A stretch of DNA of 64,000 nt from assembly GCF_963678185.1 (NCBI RefSeq), contig NZ_OY782757.1, positions 2,059,501-2,123,500 of the forward strand. The letters run 5' to 3'. The translations under genes and the position numbers were made by a program. The stretch comes from an uncultured Tolumonas sp. GTDB taxonomy: Bacteria > Pseudomonadota > Gammaproteobacteria > Enterobacterales > Aeromonadaceae. The notes under the pieces are model-generated. The model had not been told where the DNA came from. It made no database searches and worked only from the letters and a program-made list of their open reading frames with translations. Each line of letters opens with the position of its first letter. The stretch's first letter is position 1. This document shows positions 30,138 to 40,861 of the stretch, in pieces.

Positions 30138-32933
30138 ATGGAGTCTCTCAGGTTGCTCTCGATAAAAAATATCAAGCTGTCCACACGAACGGCACTATTG
30201 TTTGGGTGTGGTCTCTTACTCATTATCAGTCTGAGCATATCGCTGACCTGGTTCTTTTTCCTACGCGAAATTAATACGCTGGAGTTGCGTGCCACCATTG
30301 AAACCAATCAACAGGCACAGCAAACCATTCAGATCAAACTCAATGATATGGCGCAGCGAACCGGAGATTGGGCATTCTGGGATGAGACCTACAAGCTCAT
30401 TACGCAAGGTGATGCGAGTTATCACGAACGTAATTTGAATGCCGATTCATTAAAAATCAATGATGTGGATCTCATGGTGTTTTTATCTCGTGCAGGCGCT
30501 TATGTCGATGGTGCACGTCTTAATGCCGCACAAAATAGCTCAGATCCGGTTAGTCCGTTGCTATTACAGGAGTTGTTATCAACCACTCATGGTATCGGGC
30601 GGCAATTTAATCTCTTACTGCATTCTGCCCATCCAGAGCTAAAACCCGTCTCGGGCGTTATCTCGTTATGGGGTGACCCAATGCTGGTCACATTAACCCC
30701 TGTAACACCCAGTAATATGAGTAATGACGTGGGTGGGTGGATGATCTGGGCCAAACGCATTCATCTGTTTTTCCCCGAGCGCTATAAACGTGTTTTAGTT
30801 AATGATACACAGCTAATTAATCTTGAGCCGATGAGCTTACCGCAGAAGATCCACACAGCGTTATTTCAACAAAATATCAGTTATGCCGATCAGCTTTCTG
30901 ATGACCAGATTTCGGTCTTCAGTGTGTTACCAGATATCAATCAGCAACCTGCCGCGATCATAAAAATCACCGCCCCCAGAGAATATTATCAAAGTGGGAA
31001 AAGTGCGTTGTATCTGTTGGCCTTTTCCTGTCTGTTATGCGGCATTGTCATTAGTTTGCTTTTCTTCCGTGAACTGCGGCGTAGTCTGGGTGAACGCCTA
31101 CATACGCTGGAAGATGGCCTGAAACGTTTAGCACAAGACGATTTCACCGAACTACTACACACCGATGATGGCAAAGATGAAATATCCATGGTCAGTCAGG
31201 TCGTTAACAAGTTACTGACCACCAAAATGGCGACCAATGATGCGCTCGAAGAGATAGAAAATAAATTTTCGGTGATTTATGAAAATGCCAACCAACCCAT
31301 GTTGATTGCCTATGACAAGCGCGTATTAAGTACTAATCAGGCTGCAGCCAGCATGCTGGGATATGACAGCGTGGGCGATTTGATCGGCCGTCATATGGAT
31401 AATCTGCTGCATGTTTCCGGCAAACATGCATCCGGTAGTGATCTATTCTATCAGCAAGTTAACGAAGGTGAATATAGTTTCGAATGGGATATTGTTGGTC
31501 ATCTCGGCTGGTTAGTCCCTTGTGAACTGGATATCACCCCGATCGATCATCATGGTCAACAAGCCCTGCTGGTTTGTATGAATGATATTTCTGAACGGCG
31601 CGTGCACGAAAATAAGATCCGACGTTTGGTTTTTAATGATTCCCTGACCGGGTTATTTAACCGCTACGCGTTACTGCAACGTATGCAGCCGGTGCTGGAA
31701 CAATTGCCGGAAGGTGAACGCTTTGCGTTGCTGTATATCAATCTGGATCGTTTCCGTGCGATCAACGATACCTTCGGCCATGATGTCGGTGATGGTGTTA
31801 TTAAAACTGTCGCACTGCGCCTCAGTATGCAGTGTGAAACGCTGACATTGGCACGTATTGCCGGCGATGAATTTATTGTCTTTATTCCCGAGATCTCGAA
31901 TAGCTATCAGCCTGTGCGCTTAAGTCATGAGATCCAACGCTTATTGCTGCAACCGCTGATCATTGATGGTGTATCACTGGAAGTATCCACCACTATCAGC
32001 GTGATCATTGGCGGTAAAGAATATGCCTCTGTTGAAGATGTGTTACGTTGTGCCGATTTCGCCATGGGCCGGGCAAAAAAACAAAATAAACGCATTCAGG
32101 TTTTCAGCCATCGCATGTACATGGAAGCCATTGAAACACTCGCGATCCAACGTGACTTGCCCTCGGCGATCCGGAATCGGCAAATCAAACCCGTGTTCCA
32201 GCCTATTGTCTCGTGCATCACTGGGGAAATCGTGGGTTTTGAAGCCTTGGCGCGTTGGCAACATGCCGAGTTAGGTGCTATTTCTCCGGCGCGGTTTATC
32301 CCAATGGCGGAAGAAAGTAACTTGATTGTGGAGCTTGGCGAGCAAGTATTGACACAATCTTGCCAGTTTATTCAACGCTTTAATGAAATACGAGCTGAAC
32401 AACATCAACCGCAATTATCGGTTCATGTTAACTTTTCGGCACATCATTTCTCCAGCTCGACGTTATTGGAAAATCTACGCGCTACGTTGCAAGAAAGCAG
32501 GCTGGCCCCCCAACATTTGGTCATTGAAATCACCGAAAGCATGCTGATTGAACGCCCGAACGAATCAGTAAAACGGATGGAGCAGATCAAACAACTGGGC
32601 GTAGGCCTGGCGCTGGATGATTTTGGTACCGGTTATTCTGCGTTGAATACACTTTGCCAGTATCCGTTAGATATCGTGAAACTGGATCGCAGTTTTGTGT
32701 TGCGTCTGATGGATGGTCAGCAAGGCGAAGTGTTGGTACGTGCTATTGTGAATATGGCCAGAGATTTGAAACTGGCCATGGTAGCTGAGGGCGTGGAAAC
32801 GCATGAGCAGATGTTGAAAATCAAAGCGCTGGGTGTGGAAGAGATCCAAGGGTTTTATTATTACCGACCGATGCCCGCGGCAGATATTTTTGCTTTAGCT
32901 GAGTCCAAGCTTAGTGTTGAAGTTTGTTCCTAG
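30138..32933 (+). CDS. Membrane GGDEF-EAL protein with CHASE4, HAMP and PAS domains
   Basis: 931 residues. TM1 (about 17-40), a periplasmic CHASE4 domain (RTGDWAFWDETYKLI, LMVFLSRAGAYVDGA), TM2 (about 289-309), HAMP (to about 367), PAS (about 374-490), GGDEF and EAL. The GGDEF site reads IAGDEF (about 574), a change that may still permit catalysis or GTP sensing. The EAL domain keeps FEALARW (about 700), VIEITES, LALDDFGTGYSAL (about 826), VKLDRSFV and AEGVET, so c-di-GMP hydrolysis is likely. A c-di-GMP-I riboswitch in its leader suggests feedback on its own expression. Bifunctional or cyclase behaviour cannot be excluded. Confidence 0.93.
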   Translation: MESLRLLSIKNIKLSTRTALLFGCGLLLIISLSISLTWFFFLREINTLELRATIETNQQAQQTIQIKLNDMAQRTGDWAFWDETYKLITQGDASYHERNLNADSLKINDVDLMVFLSRAGAYVDGARLNAAQNSSDPVSPLLLQELLSTTHGIGRQFNLLLHSAHPELKPVSGVISLWGDPMLVTLTPVTPSNMSNDVGGWMIWAKRIHLFFPERYKRVLVNDTQLINLEPMSLPQKIHTALFQQNISYADQLSDDQISVFSVLPDINQQPAAIIKITAPREYYQSGKSALYLLAFSCLLCGIVISLLFFRELRRSLGERLHTLEDGLKRLAQDDFTELLHTDDGKDEISMVSQVVNKLLTTKMATNDALEEIENKFSVIYENANQPMLIAYDKRVLSTNQAAASMLGYDSVGDLIGRHMDNLLHVSGKHASGSDLFYQQVNEGEYSFEWDIVGHLGWLVPCELDITPIDHHGQQALLVCMNDISERRVHENKIRRLVFNDSLTGLFNRYALLQRMQPVLEQLPEGERFALLYINLDRFRAINDTFGHDVGDGVIKTVALRLSMQCETLTLARIAGDEFIVFIPEISNSYQPVRLSHEIQRLLLQPLIIDGVSLEVSTTISVIIGGKEYASVEDVLRCADFAMGRAKKQNKRIQVFSHRMYMEAIETLAIQRDLPSAIRNRQIKPVFQPIVSCITGEIVGFEALARWQHAELGAISPARFIPMAEESNLIVELGEQVLTQSCQFIQRFNEIRAEQHQPQLSVHVNFSAHHFSSSTLLENLRATLQESRLAPQHLVIEITESMLIERPNESVKRMEQIKQLGVGLALDDFGTGYSALNTLCQYPLDIVKLDRSFVLRLMDGQQGEVLVRAIVNMARDLKLAMVAEGVETHEQMLKIKALGVEEIQGFYYYRPMPAADIFALAESKLSVEVCS

Positions 32934-32986
32934 ATAGCTAACACGCAGATTTTATCGCTACAGAATTCGACAATAATACGCCCAAT

Positions 32987-33015
32987 AAAAAGAGCAGCTT
33001 TATGCTGCTCTTTTT
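32987..33015. terminator. Bidirectional terminator between the GGDEF-EAL gene and ugd
   Basis: An 11-bp stem AAAAGAGCAGC/GCTGCTCTTTT with a 5-base loop, flanked by A and T runs, lies between the convergent genes. Confidence 0.9.
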
Positions 33016-33031
33016 CATTTCAGCTCTTGGC

Positions 33032-34198
33032 TTAATCTTTACCAAATAAATCGCGGGTAAAGACCTTATCAGCAACATCGCTTAATTCTGGCAGCATACG
33101 ATTAGAAATAATGACATCTGACATACGCTTAAATTCATTCAAATCACGGATAACACGCGACTTAAAGAACTCGTCGTCTTTCAGCACCGGTTCAAACACC
33201 ACCACTTCAATCCCTTTCGCTTTGATGCGCTTCATCACACCTTGGATCGCTGAGGCACGGAAATTATCCGAGCCGGCTTTCATGATCAGACGGTAAACAC
33301 CAACGACTTTAGGTTTACGTTTGATGATGGAATCTGCAATAAAGTCTTTCCGCGTGGTGTTGGAATCAACAATGGCACGGATCAGGGTATTAGGAACCTG
33401 ATTATAGTTAGCCAATAATTGTTTGGTGTCTTTCGGTAAACAGTAGCCGCCATAACCAAAAGAGGGGTTGTTATAATGTGAACCGATACGTGGATCTAAA
33501 CCGACCCCCTCGATGATTTGTTTGCTATCCAAACCTAAACTCTGCGCATAGGTATCCAGCTCATTAAAATACGCAACACGCATTGCCAGATAAGTATTCG
33601 CAAAAAGTTTGATCGCCTCAGCTTCGGTGGCATCGGTAAATAAAACCGGAATATCCTGCTTTATTGCCCCTTCCAGCAGTAAGTTGGCAAACTGCTCGGC
33701 GCGTTCAGATCGCTCACCGACCACAATTCGGGAGGGGTGCAGGTTATCGTAAAGTGCACGGCCTTCACGCAAAAATTCTGGCGAGAACAGGATATTGTCA
33801 CAACCGAATTTCGCTCTGACCCGCTGAGTAAACCCAACCGGCACCGTCGATTTAATGACCATCACTGCCTGCGGATTAATAGCCAACACATCAGCGATCA
33901 CAGCCTCAACAGAGGCAGTATTAAAATAGTTGGTTTCCGGATCATAGTCCGTCGGCGTGGCAATAATAACAAACTGAGCACCTTGATAAGCATCATGCTT
34001 ATCTAACGTAGCACGTAAATTTAGTTTCTTATTTTTCAGATAATCTTCAATTTCATGATCAGCAATTGGTGAAATACGATCATTTAATTGACGAACTTTT
34101 TCCACTACTACATCCAACGCTACAACTTCGTGGTGCTGCGCCATCAAAATGGCATTGGATAACCCGACATAACCAGTACCGGCAACCGCAATCTTCAT
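33032..34198 (-). CDS. ugd: UDP-glucose 6-dehydrogenase
   Basis: 388 residues from the ATG at 34198, which has AAGGA upstream and directly opens the nucleotide-binding motif [18 protein letters not shown]. Other family parts are [36 protein letters not shown] and the catalytic Cys in [15 protein letters not shown] (about 252). It oxidises UDP-glucose to UDP-glucuronate with NAD for capsule, LPS or polymyxin-resistance sugars. No glycosyltransferase or epimerase gene is beside it. The size equals the short E. coli form. Confidence 0.96.
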   Translation of the reverse strand: MKIAVAGTGYVGLSNAILMAQHHEVVALDVVVEKVRQLNDRISPIADHEIEDYLKNKKLNLRATLDKHDAYQGAQFVIIATPTDYDPETNYFNTASVEAVIADVLAINPQAVMVIKSTVPVGFTQRVRAKFGCDNILFSPEFLREGRALYDNLHPSRIVVGERSERAEQFANLLLEGAIKQDIPVLFTDATEAEAIKLFANTYLAMRVAYFNELDTYAQSLGLDSKQIIEGVGLDPRIGSHYNNPSFGYGGYCLPKDTKQLLANYNQVPNTLIRAIVDSNTTRKDFIADSIIKRKPKVVGVYRLIMKAGSDNFRASAIQGVMKRIKAKGIEVVVFEPVLKDDEFFKSRVIRDLNEFKRMSDVIISNRMLPELSDVADKVFTRDLFGKD

Positions 34199-34265
34199 TG
34201 TTTTGTCCTTGTGTGGGTCAATTGGCATGACCCACGATTTCTGACAGTGATTTGCCATAATAATA

Positions 34266-35543
34266 TCAATTTCTTAACCAACGCTTAAACAAAACGCTGG
34301 CATTCACGCCGCCAAAACCAAAGCCGTTGGAAATGGCGTATTCAATTGGCATGGGGCGCGCAGCGCCATGCACGACATCAACTCCTTCGGCAAAAGGATC
34401 AGGCTGTTCAAAATTACGGGTCGCAGGAGCAATTTGATCGCGGATCGCCAATGCGGTAAAGATGGCTTCGATCCCCCCCGCAGCGCCCAACAGATGACCG
34501 GTTGCCGACTTGGTAGAGGTCACCGCAATACGATTTTCAGTGCCAAATACCGCCTTAATTGCCGCCAGTTCGCCTTTATCGCCCACAGGTGTTGAGGTGG
34601 CGTGAGCATTCAAATGCTGGATGTCGCTGGCATTGATCACTGCCTGACGAATGGCGGCTTGCATCGCACGTTTGGCACCGTCGCCATCTTCCGGGCCCGC
34701 GGTCATGTGATAGGCATCCGCAGTGGTGCCATAACCAACCAGTTCCACAATTGGTGTTGCGCCACGCGCCAGTGCGTGTTCCAGCTCTTCAATGACCAGA
34801 ATACCAGCGCCTTCGCCCATGACAAAACCATCACGACCACTATCAAATGGGCGGGACGCCTGCTCTGGATTGTCGGTATACCCCGACGACAGCGCTCGCG
34901 CTGCGGCAAAACCAGCCAGACTGACGCGATCGATACAAGCTTCTGCACCACCGCACACGGCGATATCGGCTTCGCCAGCGCGGATCATGCGTGCCGCATC
35001 ACCAATCGCCTGCACGCCAGCCGCGCACGCGGTGACGGGCGCACCCAATGGGCCTTTAAAACCATGATTGATCGACACATGCCCGGCCGCCATGTTGACC
35101 AGAAACGAAGGAATGGTGAAAGGTGACAGACGGCGTGGCCCTTTGGTATCGGTGATCCGCACCGCTTCAGCAATGGCCGGAAAACCACCAATGCCAGAGG
35201 CAATGATCGTGGCGGTGCGTGCTTGGGCTTCTGGTGTTTCTGCCACCCAACCGGCCTGTGCCAGCGCTTCTTTCGCAGCGGCCAGTGCAAACAAAATAAA
35301 ACGATCCATTTTTTTCTGCTCTTTCACCGGCACCGTCAGATCGGGGTTAAATCCACCGTCTGCATCTTCCAGATAGGAAGGCACTACACCGCCGACTTTG
35401 GCCTGCAGATCAGCCACGACGTCGTCGGCTAAACGGCGCAAACCAGAACGGCCCGCCAATAAACGCTGCCATACGGTTTCAACACCACACCCCAGTGGCG
35501 TTACCGCGCCCATTCCGGTAACAACAATCCGACGTATACTCAT
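34266..35543 (-). CDS. Beta-ketoacyl-ACP synthase II (FabF-type), accessory copy
   Basis: 425 residues with the thiolase-fold catalytic triad: Cys in VTACAAGVQ (about 170), His in [11 protein letters not shown] (about 313) and His in [14 protein letters not shown] (about 350). The start [18 protein letters not shown] is typical of KAS II. It condenses malonyl-ACP with acyl-ACP. It is not in a fab cluster and overlaps the upstream hxlR gene by 4 bases (ATGA), so it seems a separately regulated extra synthase. From memory its N-terminal half ([20 protein letters not shown]) resembles alphaproteobacterial or Pseudomonas FabF more than E. coli FabF, which hints at transfer. Confidence 0.92.
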   Translation of the reverse strand: MSIRRIVVTGMGAVTPLGCGVETVWQRLLAGRSGLRRLADDVVADLQAKVGGVVPSYLEDADGGFNPDLTVPVKEQKKMDRFILFALAAAKEALAQAGWVAETPEAQARTATIIASGIGGFPAIAEAVRITDTKGPRRLSPFTIPSFLVNMAAGHVSINHGFKGPLGAPVTACAAGVQAIGDAARMIRAGEADIAVCGGAEACIDRVSLAGFAAARALSSGYTDNPEQASRPFDSGRDGFVMGEGAGILVIEELEHALARGATPIVELVGYGTTADAYHMTAGPEDGDGAKRAMQAAIRQAVINASDIQHLNAHATSTPVGDKGELAAIKAVFGTENRIAVTSTKSATGHLLGAAGGIEAIFTALAIRDQIAPATRNFEQPDPFAEGVDVVHGAARPMPIEYAISNGFGFGGVNASVLFKRWLRN

Positions 35544-36085
35544 TTTTGATTCTCCTCCGCTATCGCGGTATTCGCTGCAAACAGCTCATGTTTCATTTTA
35601 TGATGTTGATAATGCTGCATACGCTGCCGCATCGGCTCAGAAGCCGCCGGCCCCGCTATCAACATAAAATCTTGCTCGGTGATCTCGCGACCACTGACTT
35701 TATCCACCAGCACCGGTTGTGCTACGACACCACTTTCGGCATCAGCTAATTGAATACATTCCCCTTCCGGCGCGGCATGTTTGTTACCCCAGGCCAGTAA
35801 TGTTAATAACACCGGGCTGAGTTCCCGCCCTTTCGGGGTGAGTTTATATTCATAGCGTAACGGTCGGGTGGAATAGGGTTGTTTATCCAGCAGCTCTGCT
35901 TCCACCAAGGCATTTAAGCGCCGGGTTAACATGTTCGGCGCTATATCCAGACTTTTCTGAAATTCATCAAACCGGCAAAGTCCGTGCAGCGCATCGCGGA
36001 TGATCAACAGACTCCACCACTCACCCACTTGTGCCAGACTACGCGCAATCGGGCATTGAGCATTACCTATATTCTTGCGCTGCAT
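35540..36085 (-). CDS. HxlR-family winged-helix regulator
   Basis: 181 residues. CPIARSLAQVGEWWSLLIIRDALHGLCRFDEFQKSLDIAPNMLTRRLNALVEAELL is the classic HxlR domain opening with the conserved Cys and the W-S-L-I-R-D motif. A C-terminal extension of about 70 residues is longer than in minimal members. Family proteins sense aldehydes, thiol-reactive compounds or fatty-type ligands through that Cys. It is co-transcribed with the KAS II gene. A perfect 12-bp inverted repeat (36111-36159) upstream is a candidate operator. Confidence 0.92.
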   Translation of the reverse strand: MQRKNIGNAQCPIARSLAQVGEWWSLLIIRDALHGLCRFDEFQKSLDIAPNMLTRRLNALVEAELLDKQPYSTRPLRYEYKLTPKGRELSPVLLTLLAWGNKHAAPEGECIQLADAESGVVAQPVLVDKVSGREITEQDFMLIAGPAASEPMRQRMQHYQHHKMKHELFAANTAIAEENQK

Positions 36086-36110
36086 TCATCCAGCCTTGAC
36101 TCACATAGTA

Positions 36111-36159
36111 ACTTGCATAATGAAAGTAACTCTATCGTTATCACTCACATTATGCAAGT
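36111..36159 (-). promoter_or_regulatory. Inverted repeat upstream of hxlR-fabF, candidate operator
   Basis: ACTTGCATAATG (36111-36122) and CATTATGCAAGT (36148-36159) are perfect 12-base inverted copies with 25 bases between. The left arm lies 26 bases before the hxlR start, and the right arm reaches into the last codons of the upstream LysR gene. Confidence 0.6.
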
Positions 36160-37073
36160 GAGCACCAAGGGTCTTGTTCTGCTGCTGCACCAAATGCCTG
36201 TTGCAGGTAATCGACCAGCACTCTCACTTTGGCGGAAAGATGTTTTCGGCTGGGATATAAAGCATAGACGCCATAAGTGGGCCCTTGCCACTCGGGTAAC
36301 AACTGCACCAGCCGACCGGCTTTCAAATCATCGCCGACCAGAAAACTGGGTTGCAAAATCACCCCCATTCCGCTTAATGCCGCCAAACGGATGGTGTCGC
36401 CATTATTAACCTGCATGTGTGTAGGAACCGTGACACGTGCCATTTGACCACTATGAATATGCTGAAAATTCCACTCATCACGCTGACGGGCATAACTGTA
36501 ACCAATCGCCTGCATCTGACTGAGTTCGTCGGGATGATTGGGTAAACCAACCCGTGCAAGATAAGAAGGTGCCGCGCACAACAACGAATGTGTAGTGGCA
36601 ATACGTCTGGCAATGAGCGAGGAGTCAGGCAATGCAGCAATTCGCACCACCAGATCATAACCGGCTTCCAATACATCCACTTTTTGATCGGAAAGGGAAA
36701 GCTCCAGCCGGAGTTCCGGATAACGCCGTAAAAAATCTGGCCACAGCGGGGCCAGATGCTGAATGCCAAACGTCACCGGGACATTCACTTTCAGTGTACC
36801 CGTGGGTTGCGCGGTGGTTTGGCTCGCTTCGGCTTCCGCCTCTTCCAGATCGAGTAACAACTGTTTACCACGCTGATAAAAATGGTTGCCTCCTTCCGTC
36901 AGCACTAACCGGCGCGACGTGCGCTGCAATAACCGAATACCAAGATGGCTTTCCAATTCCGACACGCCACGGGAAACCGCAGCCACCGATATTTGCAGTT
37001 TTTCCGCCGCTTTCGACAAGGTGCCGCACTCCACGGCACTGACCAGACACTCAATCGCTTTCAGACGATCCAT
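36150..37073 (-). CDS. LysR-family transcriptional regulator
   Basis: 307 residues. The N-terminal winged helix reads MDRLKAIECLVSAVECGTLSKAAEKLQISVAAVSRGVSELESHLGIRLLQRTSRRLVLTEGG, and the substrate-binding domain follows (GTLKVNVPVTFGIQHLAPLWPDFL). It belongs to the CrgA-like subgroup by its WPDFLRRYPELRLEL pattern. It is divergent from the ygiD-type gene at 37213, so that gene is the likely target. The effector is unknown. Confidence 0.92.
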   Translation of the reverse strand: MDRLKAIECLVSAVECGTLSKAAEKLQISVAAVSRGVSELESHLGIRLLQRTSRRLVLTEGGNHFYQRGKQLLLDLEEAEAEASQTTAQPTGTLKVNVPVTFGIQHLAPLWPDFLRRYPELRLELSLSDQKVDVLEAGYDLVVRIAALPDSSLIARRIATTHSLLCAAPSYLARVGLPNHPDELSQMQAIGYSYARQRDEWNFQHIHSGQMARVTVPTHMQVNNGDTIRLAALSGMGVILQPSFLVGDDLKAGRLVQLLPEWQGPTYGVYALYPSRKHLSAKVRVLVDYLQQAFGAAAEQDPWCSLA

Positions 37074-37212
37074 GTTTGCAATTCCTGCAAAGATAGTTTG
37101 ATGAATAGCATCTTCTTTACAGATTATGAAAGCAATATGCTGTTTACATCGCTTGAAGCAAAAAGTTTGAAACCGATTTAGCTAACGCCCAATATTTCCT
37201 GAGGAGCAACTT

Positions 37213-38022
37213 ATGACTCGCTTACCGACACTCTTTGTTTCGCACGGTTCCCCGATGCTGGCACTGGAACCCGGCACCACCGGCCCAGTTCTGACGAAAG
37301 TCGGTGAACGCTTGCCGAGACCCAAAGCCATCTTAGTAATTTCAGCACACTGGCTGACGCATCAACCAACACTGACTAACAGCAAAGCGCCTGAGACGAT
37401 CCATGATTTTGGTGGTTTCCCGCGCGCACTGTATAGCCTGCAATATCCGGCTCCCGGCTCACCCGAGCTGGCGGCACAAGTACAGGCGATGCTGAAAAAT
37501 ATCGGTTTGGACGCCAAGCTGGATGAGCAACGCGGGCTGGATCATGGTGCTTGGGTGCCACTGCGTTATCTCTATCCGCAGGCGGATATTCCGGTGGTGC
37601 AGTTGTCGTTAAACCCGTCGGTGCCACCGAAGCTGCAATTTGCTCTGGGGCAGTTGTTACAAAGTCTGAGTGCGGAAGGTGTGCTGATTTTGGCGTCTGG
37701 TAGCTTTACGCATAATCTGGGTGAACTGTATTGGGATCAACCAGAGGAATCACCGGAAGCCGGAGATCCGTATATCGATCAATTCCGTGACTGGATGATC
37801 GACAAGATTGAACAGCATGATGTGGAAGCCATCAATGATTATCGCAAGCTGGCACCACATGCCCGTCGGGCACATCCGACTGACGAGCATTTGTTACCGC
37901 TGTTTGTGGCGTTAGGTGCCGCGGATAACAAAGCGGTGTTGCGACTGCATAAAGATGTGGCGCTGGGTACGCTGGCCATGGATCTATTCGCTTTTGGATC
38001 TGGAACGCAGTTACTCGCGTAG
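37213..38022 (+). CDS. ygiD: Extradiol dioxygenase, YgiD/DODA family (LigB fold)
   Basis: 269 residues. The metal-site motifs of the class III extradiol family are seen: LFVSHGSPM, VISAHWLTH, RGLDHGAWVPLRYLYP and ASGSFTHNLGE. E. coli YgiD (ZupT-adjacent) shows 4,5-DOPA extradiol dioxygenase activity; plant DODA is a relative. A TGAGGAGC ribosome binding site precedes the ATG. It is divergent from a LysR gene and followed after 57 bases by an SRPBCC gene, probably in one transcript. Confidence 0.92.
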   Translation: MTRLPTLFVSHGSPMLALEPGTTGPVLTKVGERLPRPKAILVISAHWLTHQPTLTNSKAPETIHDFGGFPRALYSLQYPAPGSPELAAQVQAMLKNIGLDAKLDEQRGLDHGAWVPLRYLYPQADIPVVQLSLNPSVPPKLQFALGQLLQSLSAEGVLILASGSFTHNLGELYWDQPEESPEAGDPYIDQFRDWMIDKIEQHDVEAINDYRKLAPHARRAHPTDEHLLPLFVALGAADNKAVLRLHKDVALGTLAMDLFAFGSGTQLLA

Positions 38023-38079
38023 AAAGAAATAACGAACAGGCAAAAACGCTGTGCCGGAAACCCCGGCCAAGGAGATCGT

Positions 38080-38589
38080 ATGACCACTATGACAACACAA
38101 CGTCCGCTGGGTAACCCGCTCACGTTTGAACATCTGGTGCAGATCAACGATGCCACCGACACCCGCGTGACATCATTGACCCGCAGCCAGCTTTGGCAAG
38201 GGCTGATCTTGCGCGCCACCGAGCCGGAGGGGTTTATTCCCTGGTTAGATACCAGTGAAATTCAAGGTGATATCGAGCAAGGCATACAGCGTTGCCTGAA
38301 TTACGGCAGTTATCAGATCCGCGATGAAGTGCATTTTACCGCCAACGAGCAGGTGGAGTACCAAAGCTACGACGCCACGACGGGCGCTGAATTTGTCTTG
38401 CGGATGAAAATCGAAGAACCAAACCCGGATGCCCTATTTGTGCGTTTTATCTATCAGGCGCACTCGGTCGATCACCATGCGGACAGCCCGCTGGGTTACG
38501 CGATTAAAGAAGCATATCGGTTCAGTGATGATGAGTTAATCATGCGGATCCGGTTGTTAGCCGAAAGCGGCAATCTGGATGTGCAATAA
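38080..38589 (+). CDS. SRPBCC (AtaL-like, DUF1857) family protein
   Basis: 169 residues. FEHLVQINDATDTRVTSLTRSQLWQGLILRATEPEGFIPWLD is the N-terminal pattern of the AtaL-like branch of SRPBCC hydrophobic-pocket proteins, followed by the RFIYQAHSVDHHADSPLGYAIKEAYRFSD C-terminal helix. Such proteins bind small hydrophobic ligands; none is known here. It follows ygiD and precedes a terminator, so the two form a unit. Confidence 0.82.
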   Translation: MTTMTTQRPLGNPLTFEHLVQINDATDTRVTSLTRSQLWQGLILRATEPEGFIPWLDTSEIQGDIEQGIQRCLNYGSYQIRDEVHFTANEQVEYQSYDATTGAEFVLRMKIEEPNPDALFVRFIYQAHSVDHHADSPLGYAIKEAYRFSDDELIMRIRLLAESGNLDVQ

Positions 38590-38618
38590 CACAGTATAAA
38601 TCAACGTTGAACAGCAAC

Positions 38619-38647
38619 ACGGCGGGCGACTCACCCGCCGTATTTTT
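38619..38647 (+). terminator. Rho-independent terminator after the ygiD-SRPBCC unit
   Basis: An 8-bp GC-rich stem ACGGCGGG/CCCGCCGT with a 7-base loop is followed by ATTTTTAT. Confidence 0.88.
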
Positions 38648-38653
38648 ATGCGC

Positions 38654-39493
38654 TTATTCCAACAAATATTGCGCATGGAAACGCAGATGCTCTTCGATAA
38701 AACTGGCGATGAAATAGTAGCTGTGGTCATAACCTTGTTGCATGCGTAACATCAGATTGGCTTTCGCCTGCATACCAGCAATGTAAAGTGCTTGCGGTTT
38801 TAGCTGTTCGGTTAGGAAATTATCCGCATCACCCTGATCGACCAGCAGCGGTAAATCACCACGATATTGCGCGAGTAACAGGCTAGCATCGTAGTCGGCC
38901 CATGCGTTTTGCTCTTCCCCCAAATAGGCCGTAAAGGCTTTTTGCCCCCACGGGCAGTTAACCGGGTTCGCAATCGGCGCAAAGGCGGATACGGAAACAA
39001 AGCACTGCGGGTTACGCAACGCCAGCACCAGCGCACCATGCCCGCCCATCGAATGACCGCTGATCGCGCGTTTATCCGATAATGGCAATTGTGCCTCTAC
39101 CAGTGTCGGCAACTCATGCAGCACATAGTCATACATCTGATAATGCACAGCCCACGGCGCTTGCGTGGCATTCACATAAAACCCTGCGCCACAGCCAAGA
39201 TCATAAGCCGCATCATCGGGTACACCTTCCCCGCGTGGGCTGGTATCAGGGATGATCAGTGCGATGCCTAACTCTGCGGCAACACATTGCGCTCCAGCTT
39301 TGGAGGAAAAGTTTTCATCACTACAGGTTAAACCTGATAGCCAATACACTGCAGGCACCTTTTGGGTTGCCGCTTGCGGCGGCAAAAACACCGAAAACTG
39401 CATCTCACAATTCAGCACCGCAGAGCTGTGTTGATAGCGGACTTGTCGTCCGCCAAAACATTTTTGTTCCTGTACGACAGTCAGCGTACTCAT
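38654..39493 (-). CDS. fghA: S-formylglutathione hydrolase
   Basis: 279 residues. The esterase D signature is present: [18 protein letters not shown], the nucleophile elbow [17 protein letters not shown], and the acid/base residues in [11 protein letters not shown] and [13 protein letters not shown]. It hydrolyses S-formylglutathione to formate and glutathione. It follows frmA after 9 bases and completes the formaldehyde detoxification pair. Confidence 0.96.
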   Translation of the reverse strand: MSTLTVVQEQKCFGGRQVRYQHSSAVLNCEMQFSVFLPPQAATQKVPAVYWLSGLTCSDENFSSKAGAQCVAAELGIALIIPDTSPRGEGVPDDAAYDLGCGAGFYVNATQAPWAVHYQMYDYVLHELPTLVEAQLPLSDKRAISGHSMGGHGALVLALRNPQCFVSVSAFAPIANPVNCPWGQKAFTAYLGEEQNAWADYDASLLLAQYRGDLPLLVDQGDADNFLTEQLKPQALYIAGMQAKANLMLRMQQGYDHSYYFIASFIEEHLRFHAQYLLE

Positions 39494-39502
39494 GGCAATA
39501 CC

Positions 39503-40666
<1,164 letters not shown>

Positions 40667-40861
40667 TCATCGACGAGAAAAAACAGCACACCGACACGCG
40701 GTAAATACATCCTTGTACGCTTGGACGCGGCGTCCATGCCGCGTACAGTCGGCTTAGCTGTTCTTTCCCGTCTCGCTGAAAATCAGTGATAGCCATTGTA
40801 TTCACCTCATTGGTGTTGATAATTAACGCATACGGCAAATAATTTTTACCATAGAGTAATA

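Noticed and set aside
34602-35376. Open frames on the + strand antisense to the KAS II gene
   Set aside because: Shadows of a high-confidence gene; no ribosome binding site or recognisable domain.
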